A stretch of DNA of 64,000 nt from Sipunculus nudus (Eukaryota; Annelida; Sipuncula; Golfingiida; Sipunculidae): assembly GCA_026874595.1 (NCBI GenBank), contig CM049306.1, positions 22,245,019-22,309,018 of the forward strand, read 5' to 3'. Positions 1-12,240 of the stretch are shown here, one piece after another; within the stretch, counting starts at the first letter, position 1, and each line of letters begins with the position of its first letter. A program made the position numbers and the translations under genes. A model generated the notes under the pieces. It was not told the DNA's origin. It worked only from the letters and a program-made list of their open reading frames with translations, and ran no database searches.

Positions 1-3000
1 ATGATGTGGACCATCACACAAACGCACACGTACGAACGGGGATGAACGCATACCCTCCTGTCAATAGGTGCTTTTTTGTGTTTTCTAAATATGTTGTGCC
101 ACATTAAATATCGTCATGGTAAGTATTAAGTGTTTACATAAGATGCATGATTAAAACCTCAACAAAGTTTATTGTACAGGTTACACCAGATTAGATCTCA
201 GTGTCCTCAACAGTCAACTATTGGTTTCACTGGGTCCACAACAAAAGGTAACTAAGTCTTTTCTTGCCCATGTTTAAAAACCAACAGACAAACAAACTGA
301 TAAACCAACAGTCCAACTAAAACAAAAAAAAACAGAAAAATGGGTGAAAGCATCACCTCCTTGCCATTATAATCTTGTACATAATTTACAAAATGGTTTT
401 CATTAATAAGAACGGTATACATGTCATAAGTTTTTATTTAGAAATCCTTCGAGGCAAGGTCCGTTGATAGCCAATTCTAGCAATTGCGTGTACCTTAAAT
501 TGGCCATAGTAACACGTTATATTTATTCGGTAACCATCGGTGTTTCGATATTTTGATCGTTATGTATTAAAAAATATATACATAAATAAACCAGATACCT
601 CGCAATCATTTAAAAGCCAAAAACTTAGTTTGAAAGAATTTTTTTTCCTATTTGACCTTTGCTGCTTTATAACGGAAGTGATTGAAGTCCGACAGTCTTT
701 ACAATAGAGCAAGATGGCCGACAAACCGATCCCGATGGGGAAAAGTATGACTCTATAATTGTAAAACCCCATTAGGAATAATAACGTCATTGATAAAAAA
801 ATAAAATAAAATAATCTTATAGTTTGACCATAAAATTAACATTTTACTGGATGTGTAACATTTTTACGCCGAGAATAAATACTAAATTTTTAAAATTTCA
901 TACTTGAAACCTTTTTAGAAACATGTACAATAGCTATTCAATAACACCTACCCAACCGAATAGCAATTTATATATTCAGGAGAGCTTCCTGAAAGTAAGT
1001 AAAAAATGTGAAGTGTTTACTACTCAGAAAATTATTTCTCAAAAGTTATATTATGTGAAATGCGTGGTAATTACGCTACGACCTCCAAGGCTTTTGCGAA
1101 AAATGAACGGACCAACCGCACCTACGCAGATCCTTAGGCTGCAAGAAGAACATAATATACGGGCTGTGTTAATGAGTAACGACCCACGGATATAACATCC
1201 ATGTATCATATGTAATGACGGGGCAAGGGCACGGCAACCTTAATCACAAACTAATCTATCGCCAGATTTAAAAGATTAATTGGTAACGCTTTTTCTGCCA
1301 TGCTGGTGATTCATCTTCAATTTGTATTTTTTATTTTTGTATTTGGATCTTATATTCAAGAATCAGGACATTTGATTTATTAACCACCGACCTTAAGATA
1401 ACAAAGGAGTTTGGATCTGCAACGTTATGTGTGGGATAGAACTGATAAAATCTTGTTGACATAATTCCTTACCGCACTGTTTTTCTTTCTTACTCATTTT
1501 GGTTTTGGTTTAACAATGCAAGATAAATAACGGAAGCATCTTAAATATCTAGGCTTCAATATTTATTAATCAATATTCTTGCTATCGATTAATGACTAGT
1601 TCTTTTTATATGTGTGTGTTTGTATGTTTCTGGAATTATGTCTAGTTTTTGTTGTTGTTCTTTACACGTCCGTTTGTTTCCTACATACATGTATTTGTTG
1701 CATTTTCTGCATTAAATTGTCTGATTCACATTTAAGATTACCTAATGTGAGGATCCATGTGACTCGATAGTTAATTAAATTTATACCAATAGTCTTTTGT
1801 ATGCTTTGGTTAATAAAAAATATTGAGCCAGCTTGGTTGTTTCTAACTTCCTATTACAATAATATATGTAGCTACCAACCTTCTTCCAATGGAGGGTAAC
1901 CATTAACCCATTTTTACGACCAAACTTATCAAAATTTAGAGGCTGGACCCCAAGTATATAATGTTGTAGATCGGTAATCATTTGTTGATCATGATGTTCG
2001 TAGGAATATGTGTCTGTTTGTTGAAACCTAAACTGACAATACGGTCACCTTTATCACATCTATAGTCAAAGTGGCGGGGCGGGATTTTTGTTTGAATTTC
2101 CTTAAAACCTTACTGCGTACCAGATCACCCCCTACATTTAAATTTGTAATATGTAATTCTATGACCTCGTACATTTCTGTAAAATAGAGTGCAGTGGGAC
2201 GTTTGATATGATGAGACATGTACCCCGACTCACCAAAGCAAGAGTTTAATCTTTTCTCTGCTCAGTCTCTTCGAATGAGCGTATTTACGTCAACTGTACA
2301 TAGAATTTATGTTAATTGTATGTATATACATTAAACAAAGGCGAGCAAGTAATTCTATGGGGGCAAAGAGTAATTTATAAGCCTCCTAGGAGCAAAGCTA
2401 TATGTAAGAATAATAGTTCATAATGTTTTATGTTTTAACATAAATGAGTGGACTGACATAACCGACGTTACGCAACTCATCTTCGGCCACGAAGCGGAAG
2501 TGTTTGTCTTGAAGTATCGGGAATACTACAATGTGTGTCCAAAGGGGGCATTTTCCAAAACTGTTATCATAGATCCTAAGTAATATGACATTATTTCGGG
2601 TATTTCAGGGTATATATCATATAAAGCATCCATGCTTTTGAATTCGCCAGGTACAGTAAGCAAGGTCATGTGTGGGATATGAAAGAAACTGGTCTTCAAG
2701 TGCGAAATGATGAAAGGGGAAATGAGCTAGTTTATTTAAACATCAATCAGATCTATGATGTAATCATAATTTTCCCATAATTTGAGGGTAATTTCACTCG
2801 TGACATAAAAAGAACACGTTCAATTTACCAGTTCAATGTTTATAACACTAACTGCCGTCATAACTACTTTATTTACCAATTTTTTTTAGGTGATATGTTT
2901 TCACCGCTCCAGTCCTAACGCATTGGAAGAATCTGCAATTTGAAGAACTCTCTTGTGCCTGACACAAAACGTCAAAACCATCAAAATCATGTCTCAGGGG

Positions 3001-4854
3001 GGTCTGCAGAAGTTCTTATAAATGGAGCCAGACTTCTCAGAGTTCTCTACAAATATTAAAACGCCCCAGCATTGCACAGTTTTAGCAATCGCAGACAGGT
3101 TGGTCGGCATTCCTTTCATTAGGTCTTGGTAATCTAATAATTTGATCTAAGCCTTTCTAAGTAATTGTTTGAGACCTCTCCCTCAGGTCTGCTAAATGGT
3201 CAGGTAGACACGAGGATTCCTAAATGATATATACATAGTGGGAGACGGCCGGCGTATTCTCCCATTAGCTGCTTCATTTACAGGCGTCTCACCGTATACT
3301 CAGAGGGGTAGTCCTCAATAGGCGAGTTTAATGCCCCCTAGTGGCATAACGTAATAGATATGTACAGTTCATATTCTGTTCCTTACTGTCTCACTAAAAG
3401 GTGCCATATGAAACAAAATATCTGCTCTATATCTATGCTCGATATGTTTTTCCAGATATTGAATTTATTCAATAAGAATAATACTTTAAGTCTGCTGAAT
3501 TTCAGGTTTATAATTCTACAATATTGCATCTGTGTCACGTTATTCCGTAAAAGTTCTCTGCAGCAAAACTTTCTCTGCAGAAAAAAAAATCTCAATAACC
3601 CTGTGCTATGAGGATTCTTGTGTGTCTTGTCGCTGTTGTTATCAAACGCTGTCTGATTTATTCCGAGCAAAAAATTCTAAAGCTTTTACTGTGGTTTACA
3701 TGGTCTTATAGGGACTAAAACCGACAAGGCTCTTGAAGTCGGATATCGAAAGGGTATACCGACTATTAATGAATAATCATGGAATTTTCCATGATTTATA
3801 ACATGTTGTTAAGACTGACTCTGGCGGGTTATTTTGGAAGTGTCCCCGTTCGCACACGGTGGAACTAGGGGGTCCCAACGGGCCAATACGGCTATGGTGG
3901 TGGCGCAAGGGTTCTACCAGGGCTCTGGTATAGGGCGCAAAACTCCACCGGGAGACGTTGCCGATTGAAGAAGACGGTTGATCAGGATTGACTACGGGTC
4001 ACTAAGTTCGAGTACGGATTAACTACGGAGTCCAGCCGTAGTGCCGCCGGTACGTCAAAACCGGGAATGTGTGACTATAGCCTTATGTGGTAATGTTCCA
4101 TTTTCCCTTTATATCCTGAGAAATGTGACATAACCTTATAAATAGTTGATTTCAGCACCATCTATCAGAAACTGAGCCAGTTTACCCAGCGGGTGAGTTC
4201 GGCTCACGGAATTCCCTTGATAGACGAACCGGCCGAAGTCTTGCGGACCTGTCTAAACTCAAGAAGGGATAATATGCAAGTTAATTTAATTAACACTTGC
4301 GAAACTTACAAACATTCCTGATGTTCACTGGGAGCCATGAAATATATTATTTGGTATTTGAGACTGTTTATCTGGTTTAAAAAAATTTGATATTTAAAGT
4401 GATTTCCCAGATATGGCATTGAGTTTTAATTAAAACAAAAGAAATCAAGATATTAAATATACTCTTTGTCCATGTGACAGCACAATGCACCTGGAACTTA
4501 ATGTGCTTGCAACGTTCATTCTTAATTAAAATGACAAAAACGAACTAGTTCTGTATTTAAAAGAAACATATTTCCATTTAGGAAGGACCTCGAGTCATCT
4601 GCTGTGGTTAATTTATTAGGAATAATTTTAGTAAATAACAATAGATAAGTTTTTTACACATGCTGACACGATATTAAGACTCTTCAGGGACCCGTTTTAC
4701 GTCATTCTCACTTACTTTCATGGTACCTGGAACAAAGGACTGACTTCCAATACACTGTACAATAAACTACGGTAACATAAAAACACAGATTACTGAGGAA
4801 GACTTCCGCTCTTCGTTTTCTGAACTACTGGTTATTTGAAAACGTAATGGAATG
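1..4854. other. AT-rich non-coding stretch, no gene recognised
   Basis: I see no coding exon, RNA gene or clear repeat in this stretch. Open frames are short (under 100 codons), overlap on opposite strands, and show no recognisable domain. A locally GC-richer patch at about 3820-4080 stands out by composition but has no reading frame or repeat structure that I can name. Confidence 0.5.
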
Positions 4855-4860
4855 CACACG

Positions 4861-5107
4861 CCTGGGGGGGGGGGGGGTTACTGTTGTGCGGTAAGTTACA
4901 ATCAACAAAGAATCCGAAATGAATAAAATAAAATTGAAACATGGTGTGTGAGCCTATTCTGAGAATTTCGCCAATAAGTGAGAGAGCTTTTTTGGAAACA
5001 GACAAACACACAACTGTAGTTTATTAGGTTTATTAGGTTTCTGTCAAACCAGAAATTTACATCGCGTGTGATGACACAGTAACCCGTCCCCCCCCCCCCC
5101 CCCCGAC
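4861..5107. repeat. Foldback/MITE-like element with poly-G and poly-C ends
   Basis: A 14-bp G run (4864-4877) followed by GTTACTGT-type sequence faces, about 210 bp away, its inverted counterpart: ACAGTAACC-type sequence followed by a 17-bp C run (5088-5104). Read outward the two ends match as G(n), GGTTACTGT and a following TGT-rich stretch, so this is a plausible pair of terminal inverted repeats of a short non-autonomous element. No target duplication is visible because the ends are homopolymeric. The alternative is two unrelated homopolymer tracts. Confidence 0.4.
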
Positions 5108-5110
5108 CTC

Positions 5111-5590
5111 CTTTAAAAAAGTCCAGAAAGCAGTTATCGCCACATTATTGTGTGATGTTGACGCCTTTTTGTTAATTTCTCAATAATATAAAGTAAAATT
5201 ATTAACTAGGGAAAACGACTGACATGAGTTGGCGAGAAGATCATGGACATAAAGTGTAAAACTCAATGCATATAGAAATATTTTTTCCTACCGATCCACC
5301 TAATCAATGCAAAAACTCCTGATCACAATGGTTAATTATTTCACTCCAAAAACGAGTAAGATGGCATGGGATATTGATAGATGTTGTGTGAAAACATAAA
5401 GGAACGCCGGCACCCCTATATCAACAATGGCAACCCGGCTGAATCACTGCAATATAAGAATATTTAAAAATATTTGATTTACATATGTAACGGTCACAAC
5501 CGTTTTCTTACTATTACTTTTCAACTTATGTTAAACCAATGGACGGCACCTACCACTAGTAAAACAAGACGACCAGAGGTCACGGCTTGC
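5111..5590. other. Non-coding, nothing recognised
   Basis: Plain AT-rich sequence between the G/C foldback and the repeat array; no gene or repeat seen. Confidence 0.5.
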
Positions 5591-5599
5591 CGGAAAAAA

Positions 5600-7240
5600 A
5601 ACTGCGACCCAGAATGGAAGACAGATAACCAGAAAATGTCATAAAGAAGACAAAGAGGAAGAAAATAAGCCATACTTTGTTAAGATTGGACCAATATTAA
5701 CAGAATTACGATGGAAATAATAATCTGACGTGTTTTCATGACCTTGACCTATTTAAAAATACACATACAGCTTCAAGAAATCGTTCCGATATACGATGGG
5801 TGAAAGTAACACAGGGATTCATAGTAAACTGTGACCTGTAAAATGCTATATAACAAAGGCAAGAGGGCAAAATTGAGGATAAATGACAAACAGAGACATA
5901 TTGAAAAGTTGAAGGTGAAAACAATTAGCCAAATTTTGTGAATATAGGGCCAGAAGTGACAAATTGTGAGGAAAATAACATTTTGAAGTATTTCGAAGTG
6001 ACCGATATACTGACAAAGTGACACAAAGCTGAGACCAGATGACTTGATCAAGTTATGAAGAAGACCCAGAGGAAGATATTAGCTATAGTTTATTTACATT
6101 TATGTTTAAAGTTTCGAAGATATGGCCCAAAATGATATGTTGAAGTGTTTCGAGTGCAGCAACCCCTAGCGACCTTATCCCAAAATGAAAAGTCACCTTC
6201 AAGATATTAGATGTTTGACATAATATGTACCACTTTCAAAAGGATTCCTGCCAAACTGTGGCCTGAAGAATGCTATATGTTAGAAGCAAGAACCAGCAAG
6301 CAGGCGAAATGGAGAACAACTGAAATACAGACAGACATACTGACAAAGAGACACAAGGTTGAGACCAGATGACTGGACCAAGTTATGGAAACGCAGAGAA
6401 AGAAAAAAAAGCCATAGTTTAGGTAATTCAGGTTTATAGTTTCGAAGATATGGCCAAAATCATTTTCGAGATATTAGTGCAAGATATAAGATGTACTAGT
6501 TTCAAAAGGATTGTTGCAAAACGGTGGCCTGTAGAATGCTTTATGTAAGACACATAACCAGCAAGAAGGCGAAATTATGGACAACTGACAGAAAGACAGA
6601 CATACTGACAAAATGACAAGTTGAGACAAGATGAAAGAACTATGTTTTGAAGAAGACACAGAGGAAGAAAATAAGCTATAATTTAGGTAATTAGTTGTAT
6701 TGTTATGGAGATATGGCCCAAAATGATATGTTGTAGTGTTTGGTATGCAGAACCCCCTAGCGGTATGGATCCGAAACTGCAAAATCACTTTCGAGATATT
6801 AGTGTAAGACATAAGATGTATTAGTTTCAAAAGGATTCCTGCAAATCTCGGCCTGTAGAATGTTATATGTAAGACACAAGAACCAGAAAGAAGGAGAAAT
6901 TGAAGACAACTGACAGACAGACAGACATACTTACAAAGTGACAGAAAGTTGAGAAAAGATAACTAGACCAAGTTATGAAGAAGATGCAGAGGAAGAAAAT
7001 GAGCCTAAGTTTGAGAAGATAGGACCAATTGACAAAGTTATGATGAAAAAAAAGTTTCGAGGTTTTTCGATGACCTTGACCTTTGACCAATGATGACCAA
7101 AAACAATAGGCTACAAGAACCTTTTATTTTCATTCAACCCTGAAAGTTTCATATTGATTGCTTAAAATATGTGGCCAGGAGAGTACTGACAAACAAACAA
7201 ACACAAACCCACAAACAAACACAAACAGACATACGCAACT
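5600..7240 (+). repeat. Array of diverged repeats of about 270-420 bp
   Basis: The same ordered phrases return about five times: a TGACAAAGTGACA-type segment, GTTGAGACCAGATGAC, CAAGTTATGAAGAAGA, then CAGAGGAAGAAAATAAGC and a TATGGCCCAAAATGAT-type segment. Occurrences of the GAGGAAG core lie near 5652, 6070, 6395, 6660 and 6988. A CCCCTAGCG motif recurs at about 6163 and 6755. The array ends in GACCTTGACC, ACCAAAAACAATAGG and ACAAACA-rich sequence. Several short minus-strand open frames fall here and share phrases only because they sit on repeat copies. I regard it as non-coding, probably nested or tandem copies of a short interspersed element. Confidence 0.6.
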
Positions 7241-7249
7241 GACCAACAT

Positions 7250-7912
7250 GCAAAATTTGGTAAATTTATCTAAATGCAAACTTTTGGGCTCATTCCATAT
7301 AATTCATGTATTAGTTTATGCGAAATTGTGCAAAATGTTATAAATGTAAGTGATATTTTTTAACAACTAACTTTCTCTATTTTCAGCAGGCTTTGCAAGT
7401 TTACAGAATTAATGGTGTTAATGGTCGACGTCGTTATAATTTTATGATCCAATGCAAAATATTTTAATGAAGAACAAAAACTATCATGACTGGTATTTGT
7501 CATCGTGACAAGTCAAAACTTACCTGGTTAAAAATAAGAAATAATATTGGTGTCATCGCTTGTTTAAGAAAATGAATAAAGCTACCTGGGATCATGCATA
7601 ACAATCGTAATGTTGCTGACATTTTGACGTAGTGACAAGAACTGTTATGTGCATAAATGAGGCACATTATTTCATTTAAATGATCCACTCTAAATATTTT
7701 TTTCTGCAATTCTTGCGGATGAACCTGACCCGGGACGGATAGTGGACTATAGAATAGAGGGGGTGCAGGACACGTCCACCTGAACAAGTAAGCCAGGTTT
7801 ATATGCCCGTAAACGCTATACATGGCTCCCGGATGGAAACGCAGGAAATCAATCCGTTCATTATTCTTAATTTCAAACAGTTCCAATTCGACCATCGATG
7901 GTAGAATAACTG
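7250..7912. other. Non-coding, nothing recognised
   Basis: No domain-bearing frame. A 163-codon minus-strand open frame (7500-7991) lacks any recognisable motif and partly overlaps a dispersed repeat, so it is not called a gene. Confidence 0.45.
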
Positions 7913-8080
7913 ATAGCTCATCTGAACTTACGTCACATGAGCTGTGACGATCACCCTTTGTACGTCTTCCGTCCGTCCGTTGACAAGGCACAAATCGTAA
8001 CCATTTGCCCTAGGAACTTTAATCTACATGTCCTTGGTGAATCTCCTTGCATAAAATCAATTAGGTCACTGTGACCTGTA
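7913..8080 (+). repeat. Dispersed repeat, copy A (partner at 48257)
   Basis: Shares with 48257-48440 a TCATCTGA/GAGCT-type start, repeated GTCCGTCCGT, then AAGGCACAAATCGTAACC, a CCTAGGAACTTT-type segment, TCCACG/TCCTTGG and an AAAATCTCC-type segment in the same order and orientation. This is a diverged interspersed repeat with no coding capacity. Confidence 0.6.
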
Positions 8081-8544
8081 TTCGTCAAGTTACGCATAAT
8101 TTATATTGTTTTGAGTTGGTAGAAAATCATACATTTCCCTTGCTAGTGTTCTGGGCTGCAAAACACAAACAATTGCTTTCAACACTCACACAAGAAAACA
8201 CTCTGCAACAGTGTCACATACAACATTGCTTCCATGTAAAAACACTGAAAAAAACAGACCCAGCCAATTCGTCGTTACTGTTAAGGAAATATGCGAAATG
8301 TTAACATTTTCGGTGAAATCCATGCTTTGGATCAGGTAGCTAAGTCTACACGTACCTTTCTGAAATTTCACTATAGGCCAATATAATATTGGTCATGGAT
8401 AGCCCTTTCATCTCTGTGTGACTGGAAGCGCCAGCCATATTTTATTTATTTCAACGCATTTTAATAAAGTTACCCCTTCCAACCCTAACATAGAGCATTA
8501 AGGTTCACATTCCTACACTAACAGTTAGGAGAGGAAGATAGGTA

Positions 8545-8640
8545 GCTTAAAGCAATTATCGTTACACGCAGAATAAAAGCACCAACTTTGGTATGTATCT
8601 TTAGGTCAATCCTGGTCAATTCTGGACGGGTGACCACCTG
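8545..8640 (+). repeat. Short dispersed repeat, copy 1 of 3
   Basis: A segment with ATCGTTACACGCAGAA, AAAAGCACCAACTTTGGTATG and TATCTTTAGGTCAATCCTG recurs at 16905-16985 in the same orientation and, in part, at 18957-19000 inverted. The preceding CCTAACA/GGAGAGGAAGATAGG-type sequence also has a relative near 19040-19150. It is non-coding. Confidence 0.5.
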
Positions 8641-9043
8641 AACTCAGTTTCTGATTGTTTTAGCTAGCCAGAGTCCAGTATAACAGGATTTTATGGGAAA
8701 ATGTCTTACATTAACAATCATAAACGGACTGTAGAAAAATCAATTGATCCTAAACTCATTTTGAATTAATCAATATACATATTATGAACATAATTATAAA
8801 ATAACTCAAACAGTTATTGCAGAATATTTGGTGAAAATCATGATTGGGTATGAATGTAGCTCGCTTGAGGTCAAGAGGTCACGTCATCCATTGATGTGAA
8901 GCTGTTTAAATGTCCTCCTGTTCTGATGTTAAAATATTGAAGAAGTTAATAAATATTGTATCATTTTAATGTACAATAAAATTGCACAATTGTTATGATG
9001 ATAAAGGTTAAACACCCATATAAAATATATAGGGAATATACAA
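8641..9043. other. Non-coding flank of the LTR retrotransposon
   Basis: AT-rich sequence with no gene. The last four bases (9040-9043, ACAA) are the left target-site duplication of the element that follows. Confidence 0.6.
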
Positions 9044-10422
9044 TGTTACAGAATTCTGTTTTATTGTGCGCAGTGGTGTTCCATGTGTTGTTGACATTTG
9101 GAACGTGTGGCGCGCGTGGCTCGTTACTGTAGCAACCTCGCCTAGCCGGGTGCGGCCCACGTGTAAACTCTACACAGCGCTCGGTTTAATCCGTGCTGGG
9201 TCAATCCTGGCGAGTAAAGACACAGCGCTCATCTGGAATATTCTTGGCTATTTGCGCTGTATGTGCACGTGTCTTGTAATATTCCTTGGCCGTGTGTATT
9301 ATGTGTATTGTTGGGTTCTTTAGATTGTTCATGAAGTTGGGGTTTCTAGATTTTTCCGATGAAAAGTTACAAATTAGGGACTGTGTTTAGAGCCGAGAGA
9401 GAGGAGAGAGAAATATTCTAGCGTACACGAAAGAGTTAGCCGTGACAACCCGACTCAGTAGGCAATCGGCTAATTGGGCTGGTAAGCCTACTCGAGTCGT
9501 GATACTAGTAATATGGAGGAATGTATCGCAGTGGTCTTGCATCTGGTTGCATTCATATTGTGGTAAACGGCCCATAATCTCAATATTATGTTTAGAATGT
9601 GAATAAACACAATAGCTTATATGTGAGCTCGCAACCCAAATTGAAACACCGTCTCCATGGACACGGGTCATTTCCTGTGTCGCCTGCAAGTTGCCTGCGT
9701 CCTGTTACCCATGCGAGCCGTGTTTGTGTTCATGCGGTCATAAATTCAACAAACATGACGAGGGTTTTACAAATGTGCTGGGTAAAACAGGAACTTTTCT
9801 CGCTCATATTTGGTATTATTAGAAAGTACACAAAAAATGCTAACGGATGGTCTGGTTTATGTTGATTGACAGTGCACCTGTAGCCCATGAAGCATTGTCA
9901 GAAATGACGAAAATATTTGCATCTTCATAAGGCCTTATAATGCGACCCTCAGACATAGATGTAATGACACTCTGGCACCAGTAATCTGGTCGTAATGCAA
10001 GAGGGTCGATATGACGCTACGAAAGAGTGTGAGTCAGTTTGTGGGCCTTTCCGAAAATGCAGCAGTTATAGATCTTCTTCGATATTTGTAACGAATTTTA
10101 TATGTCTTTTGTTTGCTGTTGGGATCACTACTAGAATTTCACTTTTGGATTACAACAGATTGATTTTGTGATTGAACTGGACTATTATTCTCTGAGAAGA
10201 TTTATGTGAACTGTTCATCTGAATTATACATACTTGTTGTTGCTGTGACAGTGGTGGTATATTTATTATACTACGTAATTGTATTGATTAACTGTTGTAC
10301 TGTTGTTATACTGTGAAATTGTATTGATTTAGTGTATTGTATTGTTAAGGTTGATTTAAGAATAAATTATAGTTATTTGCAAAAAATAACTACGTGATCT
10401 GTTGATATTAGGTTCCGTAACA
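9044..10422 (+). repeat. 5' LTR (1379 bp, enlarged by a nested insertion)
   Basis: It aligns with the 3' LTR at 15597-16550 along its length, including the TGTTACAG start, the ACACAGCGCTC block, the GAGAGAGAGGAGAGAG purine block, AATAAA at 10361-10366 and the ACGTGATCTGTTGATATTAGG end. It differs in two places: an extra segment inserted after 9436, and absence of about 155 bp that the 3' LTR has after its AATAAA. The TATAAATA promoter motif of the 3' LTR (15919-15926) appears here as a mutated TACAAATT, so this promoter is probably weakened. Confidence 0.9.
9437..10018. mobile_element. Non-autonomous element nested in the 5' LTR, 10-bp target duplication
   Basis: The insert is absent from the 3' LTR, which reads straight through the site. 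It is bounded by ACGAAAGAGT at 9427-9436 and again at 10019-10028, a perfect 10-bp direct repeat. The insert is 582 bp with no coding capacity (a plus-strand 88-codon frame has no domain). Each end holds a hairpin: arms at 9451-9463 and 9486-9499, and arms CGACCCTC/GAGGGTCG at 9943-9950 and 10001-10008. Long matching terminal inverted repeats are not evident, so the class is open. A duplication of 8-10 bp points to a hAT- or Mutator-type DNA transposon derivative. Confidence 0.78.
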
Positions 10423-10428
10423 TAAAAT

Positions 10429-10446
10429 TGTGGGCTCGTCCAGGAG
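10429..10446 (+). promoter_or_regulatory. Primer binding site, tRNA-Pro-like
   Basis: Six bases after the 5' LTR lies an 18-base stretch containing GGGCTCGTCC. It fits, at about 15 of 18 positions, the tRNA-Pro 3'-end complement used by many animal retroelements. Its position directly after the LTR supports its role in priming minus-strand DNA synthesis. Confidence 0.7.
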
Positions 10447-10589
10447 GCTTAATAGTTTTGAAAATTTATTAGGCCTTGACCTAAACACATTGTTTTATTA
10501 TATATTGTTTACAAGATTACATATCGTTTACAATACATTGATTACAGGATTTATCTCAGTGGTTTTTGTTATTGTTTTAACATCTTAAC

Positions 10590-12240
10590 ATGGCAGATTT
10601 AAAACTGAGACATTTGTTGAGGATCCCGATCCTGATCAACTTGAACAGTTGACAAAGGAACAGTTGTTACGGTTTGGACAACACATAGGGCTAAGTGTGA
10701 AAAAAGCTTTGAGAAAGCCTGATATCATTACTAAAATCATGCAAGATCTAGTTAGCAAAGGGTTATTTGAAGAAAATGAGGTTGAAACATAAAAAAATGA
10801 TAGCCTTGCTATGCAGTTGGAATTAAAAAAAATAGAAATGCAACATGAGCTAGCATTAAAACAGTTAGAAAGGGAAGAACATGAGAAAGAAAAAGAAATT
10901 GAATTAAAACGACTGGAATTAGGAAGACTTAAACTAGAACATAGTCTACGTGCTGCCCCGACTCACAGTTTTAATGTTACTAAACACATTAGACTGGTTT
11001 CACCTTTTCAAGAAAAAGAGCTTGATAAATATTTCTTACACTTTGAGAAGGTAGCTGAATGCTTTAATAGGACTATGCTATTAAAAACTGTATTGACTGG
11101 CAAGGCCAGAGAAATTTATACTGAGCTTTCAGTAGAAGCCGCTGCTGACTATGACCAGGCGAAACGGTTAATCCTAAAAGGTCATGAGTTAGTTCCGGAG
11201 GCCCACCGCCAGACATTAAAAAATTGGGAAAAGCGCAAAGAACAGACCTATGTGGAATTTGCTAGGACATAAGAGCAGTTGTTTGATCGCTGGTGTATTT
11301 CTAAAAATGTAATGAAAGATTATGACAATTTGCGCCAGTTGATTTTGCTTGAAGAATTTAAGCGCTGCATTAACGCAGATGTTAATACTTTTCTTGATGA
11401 GAAATGTCCTGAAACACTGGACATTGCTGCTGAATAAGCTGATTATTCATTTACACACAAAATGTCCTTTATTAGCAAATCAAACCAGTCATTCACAAAC
11501 AAGAATGTAAATCAGTATGGTCAAAGAAGTTAAAAGCGCAGTCATCCAGTACTAGTAGTCCGGATAGTTCACCAAAGTCCATTGCTACACCTCAGTCAAC
11601 GTCCTCTGTGTCTGAATCCAACCAAGGCCAGTTGGATCTAATATCTAATATCTGACTACTGGAAACTTGCAGATAAACAAAAGGGTTAACCTTATGGTTT
11701 TGTTTCAAATTCTATGCATAGCATAAGTACAAGAGCCAGGCTCTTTTCATGTAAATAAAGGGTACAACTCCTTTATTGACTCTAATAAAGAGTTTGATGC
11801 TACTGAGGCCAATGTGCCGTCTGACGCCAAAGAATCCGTAGCTTGTGGGGTAAAAACCTCAGTTGATTCCTGCGAGGAATTAAATAAGGCTAGGTCCTTT
11901 CAAGACTCCTGCGAGGAGTATCCATTAATAAGGATAAGTCCTTTTATGACTCTTGCAAGAGTATTTTAAATGAGGCCAGGTGCTCTTATGACAAACTGAA
12001 GTTTGTTTCTGCCATGGAAAATTCCCCTGTTGACTCCCATGAGGAGTTTGATTGTAACAAGGATGTAGATTTCTTTAATGACTCTGAAAAAGAGTTTATG
12101 ACTGACACTATCAGTGTCAGTTCTTTGTTTGATGAAACAGAGGTAGAAGATTCTTCTCCTGACTCTGAAATGGAGTTATATGAGCCATTCATACATGATG
12201 GGTTTGTACCACTTTCAAGTGATTTTCAGATTCTACCCCT
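10590..12240 (+). pseudogene. gag: gag pseudogene: SAP-like/coiled-coil N-terminus, SCAN-like domain, acidic linker
   Basis: Gag would form the particle that packages the element's RNA. The ATG at 10590 is followed by a short frame broken before about 10620. The frame then reads an EQLTKEQLLRFGQHIGL-type segment typical of SAP-like Gag starts, an in-frame TAA at 10790-10792, and a charged helical stretch rich in E, K and L (10810-10950). From about 11000 it contains LDKYFLHFEKVAE and VLTGKAREIY, and after an in-frame TAA at 11270 it continues LRQLILLEEFKRCI, a SCAN-like core, to a further TAA at 11435. A segment between the HFEKVAE and VLTGKA parts seems shortened. The expected CCHC knuckle near 11640-11700 is not intact; only a WKLADKQKG-like remnant remains. 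An acidic linker with DSxEE-type units follows (11770-12235), including an open 79-codon frame at 12014-12253. Confidence 0.8.

Noticed and set aside
3820-4080. GC-richer patch as a CpG island or exon
   Set aside because: No frame, promoter element or repeat could be seen to support it.
7500-7991. 163-codon minus-strand open frame
   Set aside because: Longest domain-free frame, but it has no recognisable motif, no splice or promoter context, and overlaps a dispersed repeat.
9066-9323. 85-codon frame also found at 15619
   Set aside because: The similarity of the two frames comes from their being in the two LTRs; LTRs do not usually encode protein and the frame is not maintained across the LTR.
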